Assembly (NCBI RefSeq): GCF_051014685.1
Contig: NW_027478721.1
Coordinates: forward strand, 1 to 64,000
Source of the DNA: Ptiloglossa arizonensis
Taxonomy: Eukaryota > Arthropoda > Insecta > Hymenoptera > Colletidae
Length of the DNA: 64,000 nt
Direction: 5' to 3'
The position numbers and the translations under genes were made by a program. The notes under the pieces are model-generated. The model saw only the letters and a program-made list of their open reading frames with translations. It had not been told where the DNA came from and did no database searches. The first letter of the stretch is position 1; each line of letters begins with the position of its first letter. Below, in pieces: positions 13,588-25,960 of the stretch.

Positions 13588-16500
13588 GGAGAAAGGAACA
13601 AAGAAACGGAGAAACGAACAAAGAAACGGAGAAACGAACAAAGAAACGGAGAAACGAACAAAGAAACGGAGAAACGAACAAAGAAACGGAGAAACGGAGA
13701 TATAAATGGATAAACGATGAAATAAACGGAGAAACGAACAAAGAAACGGAGAAACGAAGAAAGTAACGGAGAAACGGAGAAATAAATGGAGAAACGATGA
13801 AATAAACGGAGAAACGAACAAAGAAACGGAGAAACGAAGAAAGAAACGGAGAAAGGAACAAAGAAATGGAAAAACGAAGAAAGAAACGGAGAAACGGAGA
13901 AATAAATGGAGAAACGAAGAAAGAAACGGAGAAACGAACAAAGAAACGGAGAAACGAAGAAAGAAACGGAGAAACGGAGAAATAAATGGAGAAACGGAGA
14001 AATAAATGGAGAAACGAAGAAATAAACGGAGAAACGAAGAACGAAACGGAGAAACGAACAAAGAAACGGAGAAATGAACAAAGAAACGGAGAAACGAACA
14101 AACGAACAAAGAAACGGAGAAACGAACAAAGAAACGGAGAAACGAAGAAAGAAACGGAGAAACGGAGAAATAAATTAAGAAACGATGAAATAAACGGAGA
14201 AACGAACAAAGAAACGGAGAAACGAAGAAAGAAACGGAGAAAGGAACAAAGAAATGGAAAAACGAAGAAAGAAACGGAGAAACGGAGAAATAAATGGAGA
14301 AACGAAGAAAGAAACGGAGAAACGAACAAAGAAACGGAGAAACGAACAAAGAAACGGAGAAACGAAGAAAGAAACGGACAAACGGAGAAATAAATGGAGA
14401 AACGAAGAAATAAACGGAGAAACGAAGAAAGAAACGTAGAAGCGAAGAAAGAAACGGAGAAACGAAGAAAGAAACGGAGAAACGAACAAAGAAACGGAGA
14501 AACGAAGAAATAGACCGAGAAACGGAGAAACGAAGAAAGAAACGGAGAAACGGAGAAACGAAGAAAGAAACGGAGAAACCGACAAAGTAACGGAGAAACG
14601 AACAAAGAAAGGGAGAATAGGAGATATAAATGGAGAAACGAAGAAATGAACGGAGAAACGAAGAAAGAAACGGAGAAACGAAGAAAGAATCGGAGAAACG
14701 AAGAACGAAACGGAGAAACGAACAAACAAACGGAGAAATGAAGAAAGAAACGGAGAAACGAACAAAGAAACGGAGAAACGGACAAATAAATGGAGAAACG
14801 AAGGAAAAAACGGAGAAACGAACAAAGAAACGGAGAAACGAACAAAGAAACGGAGAAACGAACAAAGAAACGGAGAAACGAACAAAGAAACGGAGAAACG
14901 AACAAAGAAACGGAGAAACGAACAAAGAAACGGAGAAACGGAGATATAAATGGATAAACGATGAAATAAACGGAGAAACGAACAAAGAAACGGAGAAACG
15001 AAGAAAGAAACGGAGAAACGGAGAAATAAATGGAGAAACGATGAAATAAATGGAGAAACGAACAAAGAAACGGAGAAACGAAGAAAGAAACGGAGAAAGG
15101 AACAAAGAAATGGAAAAACGAAGAAAGAAACGGAGAAACGGAGAAATAAATGGAGAAACGAAGAAAGAAACGGAGAAACGAACAAAGAAACGGAGAAACG
15201 AACAAAGAAACGGAGAAACGAACAAAGAAACGGAGAAACGGAGATATAAATGGATAAACGATGAAATAAACGGAGAAACGAACAAAGAAACGGAGAAACG
15301 AAGAAAGAAACGGAGAAACGGAGAAATAAATGGAGAAACGATTAAATAAACGGAGAAACGAACAAAGAAACGGAGAAACGAAGAAAGAAACGGAGAAAGG
15401 AACAAAGAAATGGAAAAACGAAGAAAGAAACGGAGAAATAAATGGAGAAACGAAGAAAGAAACGGAGAAACGAAGAAAGAAACGGAGAAACGAAGAAAGA
15501 AACGGAGAAACGGAGAAATAAATGGAGAAACGGAGAAATAAATGGAGAAACGAAGAAATAAACGGAGAAACGAAGAACGAAACGGAGAAACGAACAAAGA
15601 AACGGAGAAATGAACAAAGAAACGGAGAAACGAAGAAAGAAACGGAGAAACGGAGAAATAAATGGGGAAACGAAGAAATAAACGGAGAAACGAAGAAAGA
15701 AACGGAGAAACGCACAAAGAAACGGAGAAACGAACAAACGAACAAAGAAACGGAGAAACGAACAAAGAAACGGAGAAACGAAGAAAGAAACGGAGAAACG
15801 GAGAAATAAATTAAGAAACGATGAAATAAACGGAGAAACGAACAAAGAAACGGAGAAACGAAGAAAGAAACGGAGAAAGGAACAAAGAAATGGAAAAACG
15901 AAGAAAGAAACGGAGAAACGGAGAAATAAATGGAGAAACGAAGAAAGAAACGGAGAAACGAACAAAGAAACGGAGAAACGAACAAAGAAACGGAGAAACG
16001 AAGAAAGAAACGGACAAACGGAGAAATAAATGGAGAAACGAAGAAATAAACGGAGAAACGAAGAAAGAAACGGAGAAACGTAGAACGAAACGGAGAAACG
16101 AACAAAGAAACGGAGAAATGAACAAAGAAACGGAGAAACGAAGAAAGAAACGGGGAAACGGAGAAATAAATGGGGAAACGAAGAAATAAACGGAGAAACG
16201 AAGAAAGAAACGGAGAAACGAAGAAAGAAACGGAGAAACGAAGAAAGAAACTGAGAAACGAAGAAAGAAACGCAGAATCGGAGAAATAAATGGAGAAACG
16301 AAGAAATAAACGGAGAAATGGAGAAATAAATGGAGAAACGATGAAATAAACGGAGAAACGAACAAAGAAACGGAGAAACGAAGAAAGAAACGGAGAAAGG
16401 AACAAAGAAATGGAAAAACGAAGAAAGAAACGGAGAAACGGAGAATTAAATGGAGAAACGGAGAATTAAATGGAGAAACGAAGAAAGAAACGGAGAAACG

Positions 16501-17770
16501 AAGAAAGAAACGGAGAAACGAACAAAGAAACGGAGAAACGAAGAAAGAAACGGAGAAACAAACAAAGAAACGGAGAAACGAAGAAAGAAACGGAGAAACG
16601 GCGAAATAAATGGAGAAGCGAAGAAAGAAACGGAGAAACGAACAAAGAAACGGAGAAACGAACAAAGAAACGGAGAAACGAACAAAGAAACGGAGAAACG
16701 GAGAAATAAATGGAGAAACGAAGAAATAAACGGAGAAACGAACAAAGAAACGGAGAAACGAAGAAACGAACAAAGAAACGGAGAAACGAACAAAGAAACG
16801 GAGAAACGAAGAAACGAACAAAGAAACGGAGAAACGAACAAATGAACGGAGAAAGGAACAAAGAAATGGAAAGCGAAGAAAGAAACGGAGAAACGGAGAA
16901 ATAAATGGAGAAACGAAGAAAGAAACGGAGAAACAAACAAAGAAACGGAGAAACGGAGAAATTATTGGAGAAACGATGAAATAAACGGAGAAACGAAGAA
17001 AGAAACGGAGAAACGAACAAAGAAACGGAGAAACGAAGAAACGAACAAAGAAACGGAGAAACGAACAAAGAAACGGAGAAACGAAGAAACGAACAAAGAA
17101 ACGGAGAAACGAACAAAGAAACGGAGAATCGGAGAAATAAATGGAGAAACGAAGAAATAGACCGACAAACGAAGAAACAAACGGAGAAACGAAGAAAGAA
17201 ACGGAGAATCGAAGAAAGAAACAGAGAAACGAAGAAAGAAACGGTGAAACGAACAAAGAAACGGAGAAACGAAGAAAGAAACGGAGAAAAGGAGAAATAA
17301 GTGGAGAAACGGAGAAATAAATGGAGAAACGATGAAATAAACGGAGAAACGAAGAAATAAACGGAGAAACAAAGAAAGAAACGGAAAAACGAACAAAGAA
17401 ACGGAGAAACGAACAAAGAAACAGAGAAACGAACAAACGAACAAAGAAACGGAGAAACGAACAAAGAAACGGAGAAACGAAGAAAGAAACGGAGAAACGG
17501 AGAAATAAATGGAGAAACGGAGAAATAAATGGAGAAACGAAGAAAGAAACGGAGAAACGAAGAACGAAACGGAGAAACGAACAAAGAAACGGAGAAATGA
17601 ACAAAGAAACGGCGAAACGAAGAAAGAAACGGAGAAACGGAGAAATAAACGGAGAAACGAAGAAATAAACGGAGAAACGAAGAAAGAAACGGAGAAACGT
17701 AGAACGAAACGGAGAAACGAACAAAGAAACGGAGAAATGAACAAAGAAACGGAGAAACGAAGAAAGAAAC
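13588..17770 (+). repeat. 4,183-bp tandem duplication, copy 2
   Basis: Second copy of the block that precedes it, at +4,183 bp. At its right end, near 17,770, the sequence jumps back to the part of the unit seen near 16,150 and repeats it at +1,619 bp. The block carrying the two gagaattaaatgg monomers therefore lies at 12,267, 16,450 and 18,069. That fits a further unequal exchange after the 4.2-kb duplication. Confidence 0.85.
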
Positions 17771-18780
17771 GGGGAAACGGAGAAATAAATGGGGAAACGA
17801 AGAAATAAACGGAGAAACGAAGAAAGAAACGGAGAAACGAAGAAAGAAACGGAGAAACGAAGAAAGAAACTGAGAAACGAAGAAAGAAACGCAGAATCGG
17901 AGAAATAAATGGAGAAACGAAGAAATAAACGGAGAAATGGAGAAATAAATGGAGAAACGATGAAATAAACGGAGAAACGAACAAAGAAACGGAGAAACGA
18001 AGAAAGAAACGGAGAAAGGAACAAAGAAATGGAAAAACGAAGAAAGAAACGGAGAAACGGAGAATTAAATGGAGAAACGGAGAATTAAATGGAGAAACGA
18101 AGAAAGAAACGGAGAAACGAAGAAAGAAACGGAGAAACGAACAAAGAAACGGAGAAACGAAGAAAGAAACGGAGAAACAAACAAAGAAACGGAGAAACGA
18201 AGAAAGAAACGGAGAAACGGCGAAATAAATGGAGAAGCGAAGAAAGAAACGGAGAAACGAACAAAGAAACGGAGAAACGAACAAAGAAACGGAGAAACGA
18301 ACAAAGAAACGGAGAAACGGAGAAATAAATGGAGAAACGAAGAAATAAACGGAGAAACGAACAAAGAAACGGAGAAACGAAGAAACGAACAAAGAAACGG
18401 AGAAACGAACAAAGAAACGGAGAAACGAAGAAACGAACAAAGAAACGGAGAAACGAACAAATGAACGGAGAAAGGAACAAAGAAATGGAAAGCGAAGAAA
18501 GAAACGGAGAAACGGAGAAATAAATGGAGAAACGAAGAAAGAAACGGAGAAACAAACAAAGAAACGGAGAAACGGAGAAATTATTGGAGAAACGATGAAA
18601 TAAACGGAGAAACGAAGAAAGAAACGGAGAAACGAACAAAGAAACGGAGAAACGAAGAAACGAACAAAGAAACGGAGAAACGAACAAAGAAACGGAGAAA
18701 CGAAGAAACGAACAAAGAAACGGAGAAACGAACAAAGAAACGGAGAATCGGAGAAATAAATGGAGAAACGAAGAAATAGA
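16151..18780 (+). repeat. 1,619-bp secondary duplication
   Basis: Variant-monomer order from about 16,151 to 17,160 reappears from about 17,770 to 18,780 at an exact offset of 1,619 bp. It includes the two gagaattaaatgg units at 16,450 and 18,069 and the 28-bp phase-shifted units. It overlaps the end of the 4,183-bp duplication and shares its marker module with the block near 1,609, 10,658 bp before the 12,267 copy. Boundaries are approximate. Confidence 0.8.
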
Positions 18781-21700
18781 CCGAGAAACGAAGAAACAAA
18801 CGGAGAAACGAAGGAAGAAACGGAGAATCGAAGAAAGAAACAGAGAAACGAAGAAAGAAACGGTGAAACGAACAAAGAAACGGAGAAACGAAGAAAGAAA
18901 CGGAGAAAAGGAGAAATAAGTGGAGAAACGGAGAAATAAATGGAGAAACGATGAAATAAACTTAGAAACGAAGAAATAAACGGAGAAACAAAGAAAGAAA
19001 CGGAAAAACGAACAAAGAAACGGAGAAACGAACAAAGAAACAGAGAAACGAACAAACGAACAAAGAAACGGAGAAACGAACAAAGAAACGGAGAAACGAA
19101 GAAAGAAACGGAGAAACGGAGAAATAAATGGAGAAACGGAGAAATAAATGGAGAAACGAAGAAAGAAACGGAGAAACGAAGAACGAAACGGAGAAACGAA
19201 CAAAGAAACGGAGAAATGAACAAAGAAACGGCGAAACGAAGAAAGAAACGGAGAAACGGAGAAATAAACGGAGAAACGAAGAAATAAACGGAGAAACGAA
19301 GAAAGAAACGGAGAAACGAACAAAGAAACGGAGAAACGAACAAAGAAACAGAGAAACGAAGAAACGAACAAAGAAACGGAGAAACGAACAAAGAAACGGA
19401 GAAACGAAGAAAGAAACGGAGAAACGGAGAAATAAATGGAGAAACGGAGAAATAAATGGAGAAACGAAGAAATAAACGGAGAAACGAAGAAAGAAACGGA
19501 GAAACGAACAAAGAAACGGAGAAACCAACAAAGAAACGGAGAAACGAAGAAACGAACAAAGAAACGGAGAAACGAACAAAGAAAGGGAGAATCGGAGAAA
19601 TAAATGGAGAAACGAAGAAATGAACGGAGAAACGAAGAAAGAAACGGAGAAACAAAGAAAGAAACGGAGAAACGAAGAAAGAAACGGAGAAACGAAGAAC
19701 GAAACGGAGAAACGAACAAACAAACGGAGAAATGAAGAAAGAAACGGAGAAACGAACAAAGAAACGGAGAAACGGACAAATAAATGGAGAAACGAAGAAA
19801 TAAACGGAGAAACGAACAAAGAAACGGAGAAACGAACAAAGAAACGAAGAAACGAACAAAGAAACGGAGAAACGAACAAAGAAACGGAGAAACGAACAAA
19901 GAAACGGAGAAACGAAGTAACGAACAATGAAACGGAGAAACGAACAAAGAAACGGAGCAACGGAGAAATAAATGGAGAAACGAAGAAAGAAACGGAGAAA
20001 CGAACAAAGAAACGGAGAGACGAACAAAGAAACGGAGAAACGAACAAAGAAACGGAGAAAAGAACAAAGAAACGGAGAAACGGAGAAATAAATGGAGAAA
20101 CGAAGAAATAAACGGAGAAACGAAGAAAGAATCGGAGAAACGAACAAAGAAACGGAGTAACGAACAAAGAAACGGAGAAACGAAGAAAGAAATGGAGAAA
20201 CGAAGAAAGAAACGGAGAAACGGAGAAATAAATGGAGAAACGAAGAAATAACGGAGAAACGAAGAAAGAAACGGAGAAACGAACAAAGAAACGGAGAAAC
20301 GAACAAAGAAACGGAGAAACGAAGTAACGAACAATGAAACGGAGAAACGAACAAAGAAACGGAGCAACGGAAAAATAAATGGAGAAACGAAGAAATAAAC
20401 GGAGAAACGAAGAAAGAAACGGAGAAACGAAGAAAGAAACGGAGAATCGAAGAAAGAAACAGAGAAACGAAGAAAGAAACGGAGAAACGAACAAAGAAAC
20501 GGAGAAACGAAGAAAGAAACGGAGAAAAGGAGAAATAAGTGGAGAAACGATGAAATAAACGGAGAAACGAACAAAGAAACGGAGAAACGAACAAAGAAAC
20601 GGAGAAACGAACAAAGAAACGGAGAAATGAACAAAGAAACGGAGAAACGAAGAAAGAAACGGAGAAACGGAGATATAAATGGAGAAACGAAGAAATAAAC
20701 GGAGAAACGAAGAAAGAAACGGAGAAACCGACAAAGTAACGGAGAAACGAACAAAGAAACAGAGAAACGAACAAAGAAACGGAGAATCGGAGAAATAAAT
20801 GGAGAAACGAAGAAATAAACGGAGAAACGGAGAAATAAATGGAGAAACGAAGAAATAAACGGAGAAACGAACAAAGAAACGGAAAAACGAAGAGAGAAAC
20901 GGAGAAATGAACAAAGAAATGGAGAAATGAAGAAAGAAACGGAGAAACGGAGAAATAAATGGAGAAACGAAGAAATAAACGGAGAAATGAACAAAGAAAC
21001 GGAGAAACGAAGAAAGAAACGGAGAGACGGAGAAATAAATGGAGAAACGAAGAAATAAACGGAGAAACGAAGAAAGAAACGGAGAAACGAAGAACGAAAC
21101 GGGGAAACGAACAAAGAAACGGAGAAATGAACAAAGAAACGGAGAAACGAACAAAGAAACGGAGAAACGAAGAAAGAAACGGAGAAACGGAGAAATAAAT
21201 GGAGAAACGAAGAAATAAACGGAGAAACGGAGAAATAAATGGAGAAACGATGAAATAAACGGAGAAACGAACAAAGAAACGGAGAAACGAACAAAGAAAT
21301 GGAAAAACGAAGAAAGAAACGGTGAAACGGAGAAATAAATGGAGAAACGAACAAAGAAACGGAGAAACGAAGAAAGAAACGGAGAAACGGAGAAATAAAT
21401 GGAGAAACGAAGAAATAAACGGAGAAACGAAGAAAGAAGCGGAGAAACGAAGAACGAAACGGAGAAACGGAGAAATAAATGGAGAAACGAAGAAATAAAC
21501 GGAGAAACGAAGAAAGAAACGGAGAAACGAAGAACGAAACGGAGAAACGAACAAAGAAACGGAGAAATGAACAAAGAAACGGAGAAACGGAGAAATAAAT
21601 GGGGAAACGAAGAAATAAACGGAGAAACGAAGAAAGAAACTGAGAAACGAAGAAAGAAACGGAGAATCGGAGAAATAAATGGAGAAACGAAGAAATAGAC

Positions 21701-23939
21701 CGAGAAACGGAGAAACGAAGGAAGAAACGGAGAAACCGACAAAGTAACCGAGAAACGAACAAAGAAACGGAGAAACGAAGAAAGAAACGGAGAAACGAAC
21801 AAAGAAATGGAAAAACGAAGAAAGAAACGGAGAAACGAAGAAAGAAACGGAGAAACGGCGAAATAAATGGAGAAACGAAGAAAGAAACGGAGAAACGAAG
21901 AAAGAAACGGAGAAACGAACAAAGAAACGGAGAAACGAACAAAGAAACGGAGAAACGAAGAACGAAACGGAGAAACGAACAAACAAACGGAGAAATGAAG
22001 AAAGAAACGGAGAAACGAAGAAAAAAACGGAGAATCGAAGAAAGAAACAGAGAAACGAAGAAAGAAACGGAGAAACGAACAAAGAAACGGAGAAACGAAG
22101 AAAGAAACGGAGAAAAGGAGAAATAAGTGGAGAAACGATGAAATAAACGGAGAAACGAACAAAGAAACGGAGAAACGAACAAAGAAACGGAGAAACGAAC
22201 GAAGAAACGGAGAAATGAACAAAGAAACGGAGAAACGAAGAAAGAAACGGAGAAACGGAGATATAAATGGAGAAACGAAGAAATAAACGGAGAAACGAAG
22301 AAAGAAACGGAGAAACCGACAAAGTAACGGAGAAACGAGCAAAGAAACAGAGAAACGAACAAAGAAACGGAGAATCGGAGAAATAAATGGAGAAACGAAG
22401 AAATAAACGGAGAAACGGAGAAATAAATGGAGAAACGAAGAAATAAACGGAGAAACGAACAAAGAAACGGAAAAACGAAGAGAGAAACGGAGAAATGAAC
22501 AAAGAAATGGAGAAATGAAGAAAGAAACGGAGAAATAAATGGAGAAATGAAAAAATAAACGGAGAAATGAACAAAGAAACGGAGAAACGAAGAAAGAAAC
22601 GGAGAAACGGAGAAATAAATGGAGAAACGAAGAAATAAACGGAGAAACGAAGAAAGAAACGGAGAAACGAAGAACGAAACCAGGAAACGAACAAAGAAAC
22701 GGAGAAATGAACAAAGAAACGGAGAAACGAACAAAGAAACGGAGAAACGAAGAAAGAAACGGAGAAACGGAGAAATAAATGGAGAAACGAAGAAATAAAC
22801 GGAGAAACGAAGAAAGAAACGGAGAAACGAAGAACGAAACGGAGAAACGAACAAAGAAACGGAGAAATGAACAAAGAAACGGAGAAATGAAGAAAGAAAC
22901 GGAGAAACGCTGAAATAAATGGGGAAACGAAGAAATAAACGGAGAAACGAAGAAAGAAACGGAGAAACGAACAAAGAAACGGAGAATCGGAGAAATAAAT
23001 GGAGAAACGAAGAAATAAACGGAGAAACGGAGAAATAAATGGAGAAACGATGAAATAAACGGAGAAACGAACAAAGAAACGGAGAAACGAACAAAGAAAT
23101 GGAAAAACGAAGAAAGAAACGGAGAAACGGAGAAATAAATGGAGAAACGAAGAAATAAACGGAGAAACGAAGAAAGAAACGGAGAAACGAAGAACGAAAC
23201 GGAGAAACGAACAAAGAAACGGAGAAATGAACAAAGAAACGGAGAAACGAAGAAAGAAACGGAGAAACGGAGATATAAATGGAGAAACGAAGAAATAAAC
23301 GGAGAAACGAAGAAAGAAACGGAGAAACCGACAAAGTAACGGAGAAACGAACAAAGAAACAGAGAAACGAACAAAGAAACGGAGAATCGGAGAAATAAAT
23401 GGAGAAACGAAGAAATAAACGGAGAAACGGAGAAATAAATGGAGAAACGAAGAAATAAACGGAGAAACGAACAAAGAAACGGAAAAACGAAGAGAGAAAC
23501 AGAGAAATGAACAAAGAAATGGAGAAATGAAGAAAGAAACGGAGAAACGGAGAAATAAATGGAGAAACGAAGAAATAAACGGAGAAATGAACAAAGAAAC
23601 GGAGAAACGAAGAAAGAAACGGAGAAACGGAGAAATAAATGGAGAAACGAAGAAATAAACGGAGAAACGAAGAAAGAAACGGAGAAACGAAGCACGAAAC
23701 AGGGAAACGAACAAAGAAACGGAGAAATGAACAAAGAAACGGAGAAATGAACAAAGAAACGGAGAAACGAAGAAAGAAACGGAGAAACGGAGATATAAAT
23801 GGAGAAACGAAGAAATAAACGGAGAAACGAAGAAAGAAACGGAGAAACCGACAAAGTAACGGAGAAACGAACAAAGAAACAGAGAAACGAACAAAGAAAC
23901 GGAGAATCGGAGAAATAAATGGAGAAACGAAGAAATAAA

Positions 23940-25960
23940 CGGAGAAACGGAGAAATAAATGGAGAAACGAACAAAGAAACGGAGAAACGAACAAAGAAAT
24001 GGAAAAACGAAGAAAGAAACGGAGAAACGGAGAAATAAATGGAGAAACGAACAAAGAAACGGAGAAACGAAGAACGAAACGGGGAGACGAACAAAGAAAC
24101 GGAGAAATGAACAAAGAAACAGAGAAACGAACAAAGAAACGGAGAAACGAAGAAAGAAACGGAGAAACGGAGAAATAAATGGAGAAACGAAGAAATAAAC
24201 GGAGAAACGAAGAAAGAAACGGAGAAACGAAGAACGAAACGGAGAAACGAACAAAGAAACGGAGAAATGAACAAAGAAACGGAGAAATGAAGAAAGAAAC
24301 GGAGAAACGCTGAAATAAATGGGGAAACGAAGAAATAAACGGAGAAACGAAGAAAGAAACGGAGAAACGAACAAAGAAACGGAGAATCGGAGAAATAAAT
24401 GGAGAAACGAAGAAATAAACGGAGAAACGGAGAAATAAATGGAGAAACGATGAAATAAACGGAGAAACGAACAAAGAAACGGAGAAACGAACAAAGAAAT
24501 GGAAAAACGAAGAAAGAAACGGAGAAACGGAGAAATAAATGGAGAAACGAACAAAGAAACGGAGAAACGAAGAAAGAAACGGAGAAACGGAGAAATAAAT
24601 GGAGAAACGAAGAAATAAACGGAGAAACGAAGAAAGAAACGGAGAAACGAAGAACGAAACGGAGAAACGGAGAAATAAATGGAGAAACGAAGAAATAAAC
24701 GGAGAAACGAAGAAAGAAACGGAGAAACGAAGAACGAAACGGAGAAACGAACAAAGAAACGGAGAAATGAACAAAGAAACGGAGAAACGAAGAAAGAAAC
24801 GGAGAAACGGAGATATAAATGGAGAAACGAAGAAATAAACGGAGAAACGAAGAAAGAAACGGAGAAACCGACAAAGTAACGGAGAAACGAACAAAGAAAC
24901 AGAGAAACGAACAAAGAAACGGAGAATCGGAGAAATAAATGGAGAAACGAAGAAATAAACGGAGAAACGGAGAAATAAATGGAGAAACGAACAAAGAAAC
25001 GGAGAAACGAACAAAGAAATGGAAAAACGAAGAAAGAAACGGAGAAACGGAGAAATAAATGGAGAAACGAACAAAGAAACGGAGAAACGAAGAACGAAAC
25101 GGGGAGACGAACAAAGAAACGGAGAAATGAACAAAGAAACGGAGAAACGAACAAAGAAACGGAGAAACGAAGAAAGAAACGGAGAAACGGAGAAATAAAT
25201 GGAGAAACGAAGAAATAAACGGAGAAACGAAGAAAGAAACGGAGAAACGAAGAACGAAACGGAGAAACGAACAAAGAAACGGAGAAATGAACAAAGAAAC
25301 GGAGAAATGAAGAAAGAAACGGAGAAACGCTGAAATAAATGGGGAAACGAAGAAATAAACGGAGAAACGAAGAAAGAAACGGAGAAACGAACAAAGAAAC
25401 GGAGAATCGGAGAAATAAATGGAGAAACGAAGAAATAAACGGAGAAACGGAGAAATAAATGGAGAAACGATGAAATAAACGGAGAAACGAACAAAGAAAC
25501 GGAGAAACGAACAAAGAAATGGAAAAACGAAGAAAGAAACGGAGAAACGGAGAAATAAATGGAGAAACGAACAAAGAAACGGAGAAACGAAGAAAGAAAC
25601 GGAGAAACGGAGAAATAAATGGAGAAACGAAGAAATAAACGGAGAAACGAAGAAAGAAACGGAGAAACGAAGAACGAAACGGAGAAACGGAGAAATAAAT
25701 GGAGAAACGAAGAAATAAACGGAGAAACGAAGAAAGAAACGGAGAAACGAAGAACGAAACGGAGAAACGAACAAAGAAACGGAGAAATGAACAAAGAAAC
25801 GGAGAAACGAAGAAAGAAACGGAGAAACGGAGAAATAAATGGGGAAACGAAGAAACAAACGGAGAAACGAAGAAAGAAACGGAGAAACGAAGAAAGAAAC
25901 TAAGAAACTAAGAAAGAAACGGAGAATCGGAGAAATAAATGGAGAAACGAAGAAATAGAC
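23940..25960 (+). repeat. 1,020-bp tandem duplication
   Basis: A segment of the 20-bp array is repeated in tandem at exactly 1,020 bp, or 51 monomers. For example, the rare ggagaaacgc + tgaaat unit is at 24,301 and 25,321. A related copy of that rare unit lies at 22,901, and a longer-range match at 1,540 bp links about 23,139 with 24,679. Copies differ by single bases. This is a local higher-order repeat generated by block duplication. Confidence 0.8.
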
